Source: Prorocentrum cordatum
Lineage: Eukaryota; Sar; Dinophyceae; Prorocentrales; Prorocentraceae
DNA: 64,000 nucleotides
Assembly: GCA_963575745.1 (NCBI GenBank)
Contig: CAUYUJ010014194.1
Coordinates: forward strand, 633,501 to 697,500
Reading direction: 5' to 3'
Positions within the stretch are counted from its first letter, which is position 1; every line of letters begins with the position of its first letter. The notes under the pieces were generated by a model. The model was given only the letters and a program-made list of their open reading frames with translations, did not search any database and had not been told where the DNA came from. Positions 32,880 through 45,180 of this stretch are shown piece by piece. A program made the translations under genes and the position numbers.

Positions 32880-33990
32880 AGGGGGGCAGGGGGGGGAGAG
32901 GAGGAGGAGGAGAGAGGAGGAAAGGAGAAGGAGGAGGAGGAGGAGGAGGGAGGAGGAGGAGAAGGAGGAGGAGGAGAAGGAGGAGGGAGGAGGAGGAGAA
33001 GAAAAAGGAGGAGGGCGACAATTGTTTGACATCCGCGCGTCTGCCAAAGCCCAAGGCGCGCGCTCTGGGGGGGCGGCGCATCCCTCCAAAGGGACGTGCA
33101 GGTGCACGAACAGGGCGCCAGCCCCAGGGAGAGCGAGCTGGCCGCCGGTGCGGCCCGCTGGAGAGAGAGAGAGAGCGGCGGCGGCGGCCAGTAGTAAAGT
33201 AAGAAGGAGAAGGAAAAAGAGGAGGAGGACGAGGAAGGAAGGGGAGGACGAGGAGGAGGAGAAGGAGGATAAGGAGGAGGAGGAGGAGGAGGAGGAGAGG
33301 AGGATAGGAAGGAAGAGGAGGAGGAGGGAGGAGGAGGAGAAGGAAGGACGACGGGGGAGGAGGAGAAGGAGGAAAGGGGAGGAGGATGAGGGGGAGGGGG
33401 GGGGGGGGGTGGGGGGGGGGAAGAGGAGGAAGGAGAAGGAGGAGGAGGAGGCAGGAGGAGGAGGAGGAGGAGGAAGAGGAGGAGGAGGAGGAAGACGAGG
33501 AGGAGGAGGAGGATATTGGCAAGGCGGGCCGTCCGCCCCAGGCGGCAAAGTCGGGCTGGTCGACACGGGGGGATGGCAGCAGGGAAAACAACGGGGGGTC
33601 TTGAGAATCAACTTACGTAGCTGGTTTTCCAAACGCCCCCCGGTGCCGGAGGCGGCTATGCATCGAGGAGCGGGCCCTTCGGCGGGGCCAGCTGCGCGCA
33701 GCAGATTTCGCACCCCCCCCTTTCCCAATCCCTTCCGTTCGTCTGGCCCGACGAATAGAGGAAGGGAGGGGGTGGAGGGAGTAGAGGGAGGAGGAGGAGG
33801 AGGAGGAGGAGGAGGAGGAGGACGAGGAGGATGAGGAGGAGGAGGAGGAGGAGGACGGGGAGCAGGAGGAGGAGGGGGTGCAGGAGGGGTTTGCCCTGTG
33901 AGCATTGGCGACCGCCACCAAGAGACGGTGCCAGGAGGAAGAGGATGAGGAGGAGAGGGAAGAGGGGAAAAGGGGTGGTGGCGAAGAGGA
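32880..33990. repeat. GGA-rich tracts, left arm
   Basis: (GGA)n-like purine blocks at about 32895-33015, 33200-33515 and 33785-33990. A less repetitive part at 33020-33190 and 33525-33770 holds no recognisable gene. Confidence 0.9.
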
Positions 33991-34254
33991 AACGTTCTAA
34001 ACCAATCACGCCCTAAAGGGCTGGTGCGAATTACATATGATGGCTTGAATTACCCAGGTGATGCATGTTTTCGAGATCGAGGCCGCGATCTCGTGGTTGC
34101 GAAGGCCAGATTTGGCGCGCAGTCGCGGTGGCGTGTGCCAGGTGTAGACGGCGTCGGGGGCCAGCGCGGCGACCGGCGCTGTAACGCGCAGGAGGGGGCT
34201 GCGGCGGCGGAGCATAGACACCTCCTAGATGGGCCCGAGTAGATGGGTCGGAAC

Positions 34255-34405
34255 ATTTCGCCGCATCGCCGATACATCGGCGAAACATCGGCGATGCATC
34301 AGCGATGCATCAAAGACGCCAGCGGTGCATCGGCGACGTCGGCGCGACGCAAATCAGGCTCCGCATCGAACCGCATCGGCGATGCATCGGCGACGCAGCG
34401 TGATC
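34255..34405. repeat. GCATCGGCGATGCATCGGCGA palindromic cluster, left arm
   Basis: About ten copies of GCATCGGCGA/TCGGCGATGCATC, many of them self-complementary (GATGCATC). The right-arm counterpart lies at about 41565-41700. Confidence 0.88.
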
Positions 34406-34994
34406 CTCCGACCCCATCTACTCCGACCCCGCCCAGGAGGCTTAGAGAGATACCACCGCGAAGTTGAGGGGGGCACGCGGTGGATAAGCAGCACGATGAT
34501 GAGGAGGGGCGCAGGCGGCGTAGGAGGGAGGTGGAGGCACGCTGGCAAGATACCGCCCGTTAGGAGAATGTTAGAGAAAAGGGATTGGCTTCTTGCCGCC
34601 AGGTTCTGGGCCGAGAGCGGTTGCGCTTGAGTGGCCTCTTCTTCCTCGCGCGCCACGATGGGGGCATGTCCCAACCTTGCAAATGAGGAAGAAGCCGCCC
34701 GTCAAACGCAGCCGCCCCCGGCGCGCAACCTGGTGGTGAGAAGCCAAGCGCACTTCAAGAGCAACTGGAACCTGCTGCTGTCGAGGCGCGTTTGGTTTTT
34801 TGCCGCCAGGCCCCGCGCCGAGAGCGGTTACACTTGAGCGGCCTTTTCTGCCTCGCGCTCTTCAAGGGCATCATGTTCCAAACCTGCAAGTGAGGAAGAT
34901 AACACCTTTCAAATGCAACCGGTGCCAGCGGGCGATCGCCAGCCCATCCAGAAACGACGCCCAGCCGAGTTGAGGTGATCAGGGATATTTCGGA

Positions 34995-35160
34995 ATGAAA
35001 AGGGGCAGCCGTTATCGCTCGAAGGAGGAGGAGGAGGAGGAGGAGGAGGAGGAGGAAGAAGGAGAATGGGGAGGAGGAGGGTGGATGATGAAGAAGGGAA
35101 AAGGATGGATGAGGAGCAGGCGGATGATGAGAGGAGGGGGGATGAGGGAGGAGCGAGATG
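34995..35160. repeat. GGA/GAGGAG tract, left arm
   Basis: Purine run with GATGAGGA variants. Counterpart in the right arm at about 40815-40945. Confidence 0.85.
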
Positions 35161-35235
35161 CAGCAGGAGGAATGCCTCTTGGATATCTCTTGGAAGGCGC
35201 CGGCGTTCTCTTGGCGGCCCCCGGGACCTCTTGGG

Positions 35236-37113
35236 GCGTCTCGGGTGCTTCTGAAGGGCCGCTTGGGGGCCATTTGGGGGCGTTTGGGGGGCCTCGCGTG
35301 GCCTCTTGGGGCCATATTTGGGCCTTGTCGGGGGCCTCGGAGGCATTCATGGGACCATCTTGGAACGCATCGATGAAAAGGGGGGGGATACCTTATTTTG
35401 CGGCGCCCCTCTTGGGCCACAGTCGCTTTTTGGGGGCCTCTTGAGGCGCTCTCTGGGTGCGCTTGTGCGCTCTCGGGGCCGCTTCGGGGCAATCTTGGGT
35501 GTCTATTTGAGCCCCCGTGGGACATCTTGGAGCCATCCGGAGGCCCTGGGAGCCCATCGGAAGCGAAAGAGGGAGAACACAACAATCTGCGACTTTCTTT
35601 CATGTTTCAAGGAGGCATTGGACATCTTAGGGGCCTCTTTGGGGTCTCCGTGGCCACTTGGACCCATCTTGGGGCCAATATGGTCTCTTTCGGAGGCCTC
35701 TTGGGGGCCAGGTTGGGCCAACCTTTTGGTATTTTGCTCCATCTTGGATGCCATATTGAAGCATCTGGGGCCCTCTCGGGGCCCTCTTGGGCCAAACGCT
35801 TCCCAAGGCCGCAACCGAAAAAGCCCACGCCAATCAAAGTCCTGGTGTTTTTCGGTTCTTTCGTTTATCCATGAGGAGAGGTCCTTAATCAGGGCCCCCC
35901 TTCTGGGGCCTCTCATGTCGCATTGCGTGCCCCTCCCAGGGCCGTCTTGGGCCCTGCTTGGCCCCCTCTTGGGGCCCTTTTCGGGCCTTCGTGGCGCCAT
36001 CTTGAGGCCTGGGAAGGCAATCGGAAGTGAACAGGCGAAATCCCCAAAGTTGTTGCTTTAGGGGTTGGAAGGATTTGGGCTTCTTGTGGGCCTCCTGGAC
36101 TTGGGCTACGTGGCAACCTGGACACGTCTTGAAGCGATCTTTGGGCCTCTTGGAACTTGTTGGAAACGTCTTGGGGCGTCTCGGGTGCTTCTGAAAGGGC
36201 CGTTTGGGGGCCATTTGGGGGCGTTTGGGGGGCCTCGCGTGGCTTCTTGGGGCCATATTTGGGCCTTGTCGGGGGCCTTGGAGGCGTTCTTGGGACCATC
36301 TTGGAACATATCGATCAAAAGGGGGATCCTTATTTTGCGGCACCCCTCTTGAGCCACAGTCGCTTGTTGGGGGCCTCTTGAGGAGCTCTCTGGGTGCGCT
36401 TGTGCGCTCTCGGGGCCGCTTTGGGGCAACCTTGGGCGTCTATTTGAGCCCCCGTGGGACATCTTGGAGCCATCCGGAAGCCCCGGGAGCCCATCGGAAG
36501 CGAAAGAGGGAGAACACAACAATCTGCGATATGTTCTTTCAAGTTTCAAGGAGGAATTGGGCATCGTAGGGGCCTCTTTGGGGTCTCCGTGGCCACTTGG
36601 ACCCATTTTGGGGCCAACATGGTCTCTTTCGGAGGCCTCTTGGGGGCCAGGTTGGGCCAACATTTTGGTATTTTGCGCCATCTTGGAGGCCATCTTGAAG
36701 CATCTGGGGCCCTTTCGGGGCCCTCTTCGGCCAAACGCTTCTCGAGGCCGCAACCGAAAAAGCCCACGCCAATCAAAGTCCCAGTGTTTTTCGGTTCTTT
36801 CGTTGATCCATGAGGAAAGGTCCTTAATCAGGGCCCCCCTTCTGGGGCCTCTATGTCGCATTGCGTGTCCCTCCCAGGGCCGTCTTGGGCCCTGCTTGGC
36901 CCCCTCTTGGGGCCCTTTTCGGGCCTTCGTGGTGCCATCTTGAGGCTTGGGAAGGCAATCGGAAGTGAACAGGCGAAATCCCCAAAGTTGTTGCTTTAGG
37001 TGTTGGAAGGATTTGGGCTTCTTGTGGGCCTCCTGGATTTGTGCTACGTGGCAACCTGGACACGTCTTGAATCGATATTGGGGCCCCTTGGAACCTGCTG
37101 GAAACCATCTTGG
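35236..37113 (+). repeat. 938-bp direct duplication
   Basis: Copy 1 (35236-36174) and copy 2 (36175-37113) align along their length with offset 938-940. Examples: GTCTCGGGTGCTTCTGAA at 35239 and 36177, and TGGGAAGGCAATCGGAAGTG at about 36009 and 36948. The unit consists of degenerate CCTCTTGGGG sequence around a core containing GGAAGCGAAAGAGGGAGAAC. The right arm carries about 1.2 copies (junction near 40590). Frames differ between copies. Confidence 0.92.
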
Positions 37114-37170
37114 GCAGTAATTTCCTTGGGCGCAAGGGTTCTTATTAGAGGGAGCGGGTCGTGCCAGAGG

Positions 37171-38046
37171 GAGCCGGATGGCTCACGACAACAGCCGGCG
37201 CTGGCGGTTGTCGTGAGCCACCCGGCTCCCTCTGACAACCCTCAGGCCCGAACGCCGGCTGCCCTGAGCAAGTGGGCAATTCTGCCCACTTGCTCGCGGC
37301 AACCGCCAGTGCCGGCGGCTGTCGTGAGCCACTCGCCGCTGTCGCTCCGGGGTGCCAGCAGGCATCCCTCCAGAGAGAAAGTTGGCCTTGGAGCTTCAGT
37401 GGGGGGTGGCTCACGACAACCTCCAGTGCCGGCGGTTGCCGCGAGCAAGTGGGCAAATTGCCCACTTGCTCAGGGCAGCCCGCGTTCGGGTCTGAGGGTA
37501 GTCAGATGGGGCCGGGTGGCTCACGACAACCGCCAGCGCCGGCGGTTGTCGTGAGCCACCCGGCTCCAACTGGACAGCACCGTGGCCTCCTCTAAGCAGC
37601 CCTTTTGCCAAAGGGAGCCGGGTGGCTCACGACAACCTCCAGCGCCGGCGGTTGTCGTGAGCCACCCTGCTCCCTCTGGGCAGCTCCCTGGCTCCCTCTG
37701 GGCAGCACCCTGTGCCAAAGGGAGCCGGGTGGCTCACGACAACCGCCAGCGCCGGCGGTTGTCGTGAGCCATCCGGCTCCCTCTGGGCAGCTCCCTGGCT
37801 CCCTCTGGGCAGCACCCTGTGCCAAAGGGAGCCGGGTGGCTCACGACAGCCGCCAGCGCCGGCGGTTGTTGTGAGCCATCCGGTTCCCTCTGGCCCCCCC
37901 TCTATGGCAGCACCCTTTGCCACTGGGAGCCGGGTGGCTCACGGCAGCCGCCAGCGCCGGCGGTTGTTGTGAGCCATCTGGCCCCCCCTCTATAGCAGCA
38001 CCCTTTGCCAAGGGAGCCGGGTGGTTCACGACAACCGCCAGCGCGC
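37171..38046. repeat. Cluster of hairpin-forming palindromes
   Basis: A run of inverted repeats built on GGCTCACGACAACCGCC / GGCGGTTGTCGTGAGCC with a 6-nt loop AGCGCC. Positions: 37171-37228, 37296-37330 (partial), 37408-37440, 37511-37564 (24-bp perfect arms), 37614-37674, 37721-37780, 37828-37887, 37926-37980 and a half-unit at 38013-38044. Two hairpins of another sequence are interleaved: 37266-37295 (GAGCAAGTGGGCA arms) and 37443-37471 (14-bp arms, 1-nt loop). From 37610 the units form tandem repeats of 88-107 bp. The cluster lies at the middle of the 15-kb inverted repeat. Confidence 0.95.
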
Positions 38047-38089
38047 AGGGGCGGAAGGGAGGAGTGGGAGGGAGGAGGTGGGAAAAAGA

Positions 38090-38174
38090 ATGACGCCACC
38101 GCCGGCGTTGCCGCTGCCGGCGTCCCCGCCGCCATCGGCGTCGCCGCCGCTGCTGGCGTCGCCCCACCGCCGCC

Positions 38175-38229
<55 letters not shown>

Positions 38230-38440
38230 CCTCCGACGTCGCCGTCTTCGTGCACCGCTGCCGTCGCTGTAGTCGTCGCCGCCGCTTTCGTCATCGCCGT
38301 AGCCGTCGCCGCTGCTGTCGCCGCCAGCGTCGTCGTCGTCGTCGCCGCCGCCGTCATCGTCGTCGTCGCCGTCGCCCGCTGCCGTTGCCGCTGCCGGCGT
38401 CCCCGCCGCCGTCATCGTCGCCGCCGCTGCTGGCGTCGCC

Positions 38441-38473
<33 letters not shown>

Positions 38474-38600
38474 GTCGCCGTCGTCGCCTTCTTCGTCGCC
38501 GTCGTCGTCGCCACCGCCGTCGCCGTCGTCGTCGTCGCCGCCTTCGTCGTCGCCGTCGTCGTCGCCGCCGCCGCCCCCGTCGCCGTCGCCGTCCATTGAG
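38090..38600. repeat. GTC/GCC triplet tract in the spacer
   Basis: CGTCGTCGTCGCCGCCG-type triplets with GCTGCCGGCGTCC inserts. GC-rich; open frames on both strands are artefacts. Confidence 0.93.
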
Positions 38601-38819
38601 GGGCGCCGCAAAATTCGCCGGCCCAACGGGCCAGGGCGTGCTAAGATCTCCGGTAACTGGTTAACAGTATTAACAGTATTTCTAGTTCGCGCGCGCGGGG
38701 CGGCCCCTGGGGGTCCCCCGGCGAAAAGTACCCCGACCAACGCCCGGTCGCCGCCCGACCGCCGCCCGACCGCCGCCCGACCAAGTCTACTCAGAGATGG
38801 TTTTCCTTCTGGTGCGGCC

Positions 38820-39450
38820 TCTCAGGCTCCCCAGAGCGCGCTCAGAGTGCCCCAAGAGGCCCCCAAGACTGCCCAAGAGGCCCCCGAGACGCCCAAAGAG
38901 CGCTCGAAGACGCCGAAGATGACCCCAAGACGGCCCAAAAGGCCCCCAAGACAGCCCAAGAGGCCTCCAAGACGCCCCAAGAGCCTTCCAAGAGGCCTCC
39001 GAAGAGAGCCCCAAGAGGCCAAAATCGTTGATTGTCATTGGTTTTTTCGATGTTTTTTGTGTTCTGGCTTTTTCGGCTTCCGGACGCTCCAAGACGGCCC
39101 AAGAGGCCCCCAAGACCGCTCCAAGACGGCCCACGAAGCTCCCAAGACGGCGCCGAAACGACCCAAGAGAGCCCTCAAGACGGCCCAAGTGCCGCCCAAG
39201 ACGGACCAAGAGGCCCCAAGACGGGCCCAAGAGGGACTCAGGAGGGATACCGAGAACTCAAAAATGGAGCCCTCCGTCCCAGAAGGCGCCCAGGAGGTCC
39301 CAAAGAGGCCCCAAGAGGCCTCCAAGAGGCCCCAAGATGTCGCCAAGAGGCCCCAGGAGACTCCCAGGAGGCCCAAAAGAAGCCCCAGAAGGCTTCAAAC
39401 ATGTCTCCCAGGCGCCCCCGAACGGCCTCTCAACAGACCCCAAGAGGCCC
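38820..39450 (-). repeat. CCTCTTGGGG-type repeat, copy in the spacer
   Basis: Minus-orientation version of the family (AAGAGGCCCC, CAAGACGGCC on plus). The core at about 39005-39095, read on minus, starts GCCGTCTTGGAGCGTCCGG and ends ATCAACGATTTTGGCCTCTTGGGG. Confidence 0.8.
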
Positions 39451-39646
39451 CCCAAAGAAGCATCTTGACGACGACTCTATTTCGCCCCATCGAAAGACGA
39501 CCCCCAGGGAACTGCTTCACCATCAAAACTCCCCACGCAACGCGTCCGAACGACACCCGCCCCCAAGAGCGCAACATGGGCAACGAACACACAGACAAAA
39601 ACCAGCGATGCCATATCACGGGCCGGCGGAATGAGCGAAGCGATTC
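39450..39646. other. No recognised gene; spacer end
   Basis: About 200 bp of AC-rich, less repetitive DNA between the repeat family and the inner edge of the right arm. Confidence 0.5.
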
Positions 39647-41954
39647 AATAAGGATCCCCCCTCTTTGATCGATCTGTTACAACATGGCCCCAAGAATGCC
39701 TCCAAGGCCCCCGACAAGGCCCAAAGATGGCCCCAAGAGGCCACGCGAGGCCCCCCAAACGCCCCCAAATGGTCCCCAAACGGCCCTTCAGAAGCACCCG
39801 AGACGCCCCAAGAGGTTTCCAACAGGTTCCAAGAGGCCCCAAGATCGATTCAAGACGTGTCCAGGTTGCCACGTAGCCCAAATCCAGGAGGCCGACAAGA
39901 AACCCAAATCCTTCCAACCCCTAAAGCAACAACTTTGGGGATTTCGCTTGTTCACTTCCGATTGCCTTCCCAGGCCTCAAGATGGCGCCACGAAGGCCCG
40001 AAAAGGGCCCCAAGAGGGGGCCAAGCAGAGCCCAAGACGGCCCTGGGAGGGACACGCAATGCGACATTAGAGGCCCCAGAAGGGGTACCCTGATCAAGGA
40101 CCCCTCCTCATGGATCAACGAACGAACCGAAAAATACTGGGACTTTGATTGGTGTGGTTTTTTTTTCGGTTGCGGCCTTGGGAAGCGTTTGGCCCAAGAG
40201 GGCCCCGAGAGGGCCCCAGATGCTTCAAGATGGCCTCCAAGATGGCGCAAAATACCAAAAGGTTGGCCCAACCTGGCCCCCAAGAGGCCTCCGAGAGAGA
40301 CCATATTGGCCCCGAGATGGGTCCAAGTGGCCACGGAGACCCCAAAGAGGCCCCTACGATGCCAAATTCCTCTTTGAAGCTTGAAGGAAAATCGCAGATT
40401 GTTGTGTACTCCCTCTTTCGATTCCGATGGGCTCCCGGGGCCTCCGGATGGCTCCAATATGTCCCACGGGGGCTCAAATAGACGCCCAATATTGCCCCAA
40501 AGCGGCCCCGAGAGCGCACAAACGCACCCAGAGAGCGCCTCAAGAGGCCCCCAACAAGCGATTGTGGCTCAAGAGGGGCGCCGTAAAATAAGGACCCCCC
40601 CCCTCTTTGATCGATCCGTTCCAAAATTGTCTCAAAAATGCCTCCAAAGCCCCCGACAAGGCCCAAATATGGCCCCAAGAGGCCACGCGAGGCCACCCAA
40701 ACGCCCCCAAATGGTCCCCAAACGGCCCTTCAGAAGCACCCGAGACGCCCCAAGAGGTCCCGGGGGCCGCCAAGAGAACGCCAACGCCTTCCAAGATATA
40801 TCCAAAAGGAATTCCTCCTGCTGCTTCTCGCTCCTCCCTCATCCCCCCTCCTCTCATTATCCGCCTGCTCCTCATCCTTTTCCCTTCTTCATCAGCAATC
40901 CTCCTCCTCCCCATTGTCCTTCTCCTCCTCCTCCTCCTTCGACCGATAGCGGCTGCCCCTCTTCGTTCCGACATATCCCTGATCACCTCAACTCGGCTGG
41001 GCGTCGTTTCTGGATGGGCCGGTGATCGCGCGCTGGCACCGGTTGCATTTGAAAGGCGTTATCTTCCTCACTTGCAGGTTTGGAACATGATGCCCTTGAA
41101 GAGCGCGAGGCAGAAAAGGCCGCTCAAGTGTAACCGCTCTTGGCGCGGGGCCCGGCGGCAAAAAAAAAAAACGCGTCTCGACAGCAGCAGGTTCCAGTTG
41201 CTCTTGAAGCGCGCTTGGCTTCTCACCGCCAGGTTGCGCGCCGGGGGCGGCTGCGTTTGACGGGCGGTTTCTTCCTCATTTGCAAAATTGGGACATGCTC
41301 CCATCGAGGCGCGCGACGAAGAAAAGGACACTCAAGTGGAACCGCTCTCGGCCCAGAATCTGGCGACAAGAGGCCAAGCCCTTTTCACGAGCGTTCTCCT
41401 AACGGGCGGTATCTTGCCAGCGTGCCTCCACCTCCCTCCTGCGCCGGCTGCGCCCCTCATCCTCGCGCTGCTCATCCACCGCGTGCCCCCCTCAACTTCG
41501 CGACGGTTTCTCTCTGAGCCTCCTGTATGGGGTCGGAGGAGATGGGGTCGGAGGATCACGCTGCATAGCCGATGCATCGCCGATGCGTGTCGATGCGGAG
41601 CCTGATTTGCGTCGCGCCGACGTCGCCGATGCACCGCCGGCGTCTTTGATGCATCGCTTGTGCATCGCCGATGTTTCGCCGATGTATCGGCGATGCGGCG
41701 AGATCCTCCGACCCATCTACTCGGGCCCATCTAGGAGGTGTCTATGCTCCGCCGCCGCAGTCCCCCTCTGCGCGTTACAGCGCTGGTCGCCGCGCTGGCC
41801 CCCGACGCCGTCTACGCCTGGCACACGCCAGCGCGACTGCGCGCCAAATCTGGCTTTCGCAACCACGAGATCGCGGGCTCGATATCGAAAACATGCATCA
41901 CCTGGGTAATTCAAGCCATCATATGCAATTCGCACCAGCCCTTTAGGGCGTGAT

Positions 41955-42938
41955 TGGTTGACAACGTTTCCCTTTCACCACCCTCCTCCTCCTCCTCCTC
42001 CTCCTCCTCCTCCTCCTCCTCCTCCCCCTCCTCCTCTTCCTCCTCCTCCTCCTGGCACAGTCTCCTGGCGGTGGTCGCCAGTGTTCGCAGGGCAGACCCA
42101 TCCTCCTCCCCCTCCTCCTCCTCCTCCTCCTCCTTCCCCTCCTTCCCCTTCTCCCCCTCCTCCTCTTCCTCCTCCTCCTCTCCATCCCCCCCCTCTTCCT
42201 CCTCCTCCTCCTCCTCCTTCTCCTCCTCCTCCCTCTACTCCTTCTACTCCCTCCCTTCTTCGATGTGTCGGGCCGGACGAATGGAAGGGATTGGGAACGA
42301 GGGGGGGGGGTGCGAAATCTGTCGCACGCAGCAGGCCCCACCGAAGGGCCCACCCGTCGATGCATAGCCGCCTCTGGCGCCGGGGGGCGCCGGGAAAATC
42401 AGCTACGCGAGCTGATTCTCGAGACCCCCCTTTGGTGTGCCTTTTGCTATCCCCCCTTTCGACCAACCCGACTTTGCCGCGTGGGGCGGGCGGCGCGCCT
42501 TGCCTTTCGGCCTCTTCCCCTTTCCTTCGTCCGCCGCCAATATCCTCCTCCTCCTCCCCCCCCCCTCCCCTCCTCCTCCTCCTCCTCCCCCTCCCCCTCC
42601 TCCTCCTTTTCCTCCTCCTCCCCCTCCCCCTCATCCTCTCCTCCTTTCCTCCTCCTCCTCCTCCTCCTCCTCCTCTCCTCATCCTCCTCCTGTTTTTCCT
42701 TTTACTTCAATGCTGGCCGCCGCCGCTCTCTCTCCAGTGGACCGGACCGGCGGCCAGCTCGGTCTCCCTGGTGCTGGCGCCCTGTTCGTGCACCTGCGCG
42801 TCCCTTTGGAGAGATGCGCCGATCCCCCAGAGCGTGCGCCTTGGGCCTTGGCAGACGCGCGGATGTCAAACAATTGTCGTCCTCCTCCTTTTTCTTCTCC
42901 TCCTCCTCCTCCTCCTCCTTCTTCTCCTCCTCCTCCTT

Positions 42939-42970
<32 letters not shown>

Positions 42971-42975
42971 TGCCC
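41955..42975. repeat. TCC-rich tracts, right arm
   Basis: (TCC)n-like runs at about 41980-42260, 42540-42700 and 42880-42975, counterparts of the left-arm GGA tracts. The intervening parts correspond to 33020-33190 and 33525-33770 on the left. Confidence 0.9.
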
Positions 42976-43429
42976 CCTTTTTGCCCCGTGCTCCCGCCCC
43001 CCATCCTTGGAGATGAGGAACAAAACGCGTCTCAAATGCAACCTCCCGTTTGCTAGAAAACATCGCGCCGCCAGAACCGCCAAGCGATCTCGTTTGCACC
43101 TTCGCCCCCCTCCTGTGCCCACCCCCCTGCCCCCCTGCGCCCCCCCCCGCGCCAGGCCTCCGAGGTCGCGGAGGAGGCCGCTGCGGTCGTCCAGGGCGGC
43201 CGCGCCGCGCGCCGCCGCGCGGCGCGGGCCGTGCGGCGGCGGCGGCGGCGGCGCGTCGTTGGCGGCGGCCGCAGCAGCAGCGGCGGCGACGACGACGCGA
43301 CCGCGAGCAAGCGTTGTCCCCTCCGGCCTCCAGGGGCCTTCAATAATTTTGGGGGCTTCCGGGGACCTGGATCCGGGGGGGGGCAACGCTCGCCGAGCGT
43401 CGTCGTCGTCGCCCCCTGAGATCCGTGCC

Positions 43430-43995
43430 CGACGGGCCCCGCAAGTCAAAATCCAAGGAAAAGCGCCTGACTGAAAACATCACATCCTCGGATCTCTAGG
43501 TCGTCGTCGTCGTCGTCGTTTTCGACCCGCGGCCCCAGAGGTTCCGCCCCTTCGCCGGAAGTGGTTTTTCGCCCCTGAACCCTTTTCAATGGCCCCCAGG
43601 CCCGACGACGGGCCCCGCGTGCCGAAATCCAAGAACGAACCTCCGGACTGAAAAAATCACATCCTCGGATCTGTGGGTCGTCGTCGTCGTCAACGTCGTT
43701 TTCAATCCGCGGCCCCAGAGGTCCCGCCCTCTCCCTGGGAGTGTTTTTTCGCGCGGAAGCCCCTTTCGATGGCCTCGGGCCCGACGACGGGCCCCGCGTG
43801 CCGAAATCCAAGAAAAAACGCCAAATGGAAAAAAAACACGCCCTCGGATTTCTGGGCTGTCGCGATCGTCTGCCCAGGAGCGGTTCTTCGCCCTGGAGCC
43901 ATTTTCGATGGCCCCTGGGCCCGACGACGGGCCTCGAAGCCCAAAACTCAGAAGAAACAAAAAAATATGGAAAACACACACATCCTCGGATCTCT
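43430..43995. repeat. Tandem unit of about 180 bp, right arm
   Basis: Reverse-complement counterpart of 31860-32440, with shorter GTC runs (four to five triplets versus up to about twenty on the left) and no long poly(A). Confidence 0.85.
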
Positions 43996-44268
43996 GGGTC
44001 GTCGCGTCCTCCTTCCTCCTCCTCCTCCTCTTCCTCCTCTTCCTCCTGCTCCTCCTCCTCCTTCCCCTCCTCCTCCTGTTTCTTCTCCTCGTAGTCGTCT
44101 TCTTCCTCTTAGTGTTCTTCTGATTCTTTTTCTTCTTCCTCCTCCTCCTCCTCCTCCTCCTCCTCCTCCTCCCCCTCCTCTCCTCCTCCTTCTCCTCCTC
44201 CTCCTCCTCTCCTCCTCCTCCTCCTCCTTCTCCCCCTCCCTCCTCCTCCCCCTCCTCCTCCTCCTCCC

Positions 44269-44299
<31 letters not shown>

Positions 44300-44694
44300 T
44301 CCTCCTCCTCCTCCCCCTCCACCTCCTCCTCCTCCTCTGTCTCCTCTTCCTCCTCCTCCTCCTCCTCCTCCTGCTCCCCGTCCTCCTCCTCCTCCTCCTC
44401 CCCCTCCTCCTCTTTCCCCTCCTCGCCCCCTCGTCCATCTCCTGTTTCTCCTCTTCGTCGTCGTCGTTGTCGTCGGTTGTCGTCCGCTGCCGTTCGTCGT
44501 CCGTCCGTCCGTCCGTCCGTCCGTCGTCGTCCGTCGTCCACATCGTCTATCATCGTCGTCGTCCTTCGTCGTCGTCGTCCGCCATCGTCGTCGTCCGTCG
44601 TCGTCGTCGTCCACCGTCGTCGTCGTCCGTCGCTGTCCGTGTCGTCGTCGTCGTCGTCGTCCGTCGTCGCCCGTTCGTCGTCGCTGTCGCCCGT

Positions 44695-44740
<46 letters not shown>

Positions 44741-45180
44741 CATCATCGTCGTCGTCGTCGCCCCTCTTTGAATTCGTCGTCGTCGTTGTCGTCCTCGCCG
44801 TCGTCGTCATCCGCCGTCGTCGTCCGTCGTCGTCGCCCGTCGTCGTCGTCCGTCGTCGTCGTCGTCGTTGTCGTCGTCGTCCGTTGTCGTCGTCGTCGTC
44901 GTCCGTCGTCGTCGTCGTCGTCGTCCGGCGTCATTGTCGTCGTCCGCGGTCGTGGTCGTCTGTAATCATCGGTGTCCGTCTGTGGTCATCGGTGTCCGTC
45001 GTCGTTGTCGGTGTCCGTCGCGTCGTTCGCCCGTGGTCGTGGTCGTCGGTGTCCGTCGTCGTCGTCGTCGTCGGCGTCCGCCGTCGTCGTCGACGTCGTC
45101 GTCGTCGTCTTCTCCGCCTCCTCCTCCTCCTCCTCTTCCGTTTCTTCCTCCTTCTCCTCCTCCTCGTTTTTCTTCTGGCT
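43995..45180. repeat. TCC and GTC triplet tracts, right arm
   Basis: (TCC)n at 44005-44440, then a GTC/GTCGTCC tract at 44450-45110 and a short TCC run. Mirror of 30600-31850. Confidence 0.93.

Larger units (their letters stand above)
30341..36334 (+). repeat. 15-kb inverted repeat, left arm
   Basis: The outer end is TGACTGGCCGTTGTTTAGAG at 30341; its exact reverse complement ends at 45423. Internal anchors pair in mirror order: about 34018-34095 with 41865-41957, 34911-34993 with 40969-41058, 35176-35335 with 40650-40806, and 36040-36090 with 39900-39955. Coordinate sums stay near 75,760-75,980. The inner end is GGGGGATCCTTATT at 36334. Arms differ by substitutions and by indels in simple repeats. 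Confidence 0.95.

Noticed and set aside
34255-34405. Repeat-spacer array
   Set aside because: GCATCGGCGA motifs overlap and have no consistent spacer; a palindromic satellite fits better.
37171-38046. CRISPR array
   Set aside because: The repeats are palindromic hairpins in eukaryotic DNA; no regular spacer pattern, leader or cas genes.
38250-39668. 472-codon plus frame rich in RPKRPP motifs
   Set aside because: The product is a direct reading of the degenerate CCAAGAGGCCCC repeat; the same peptide style appears wherever the repeat occurs, in either orientation.
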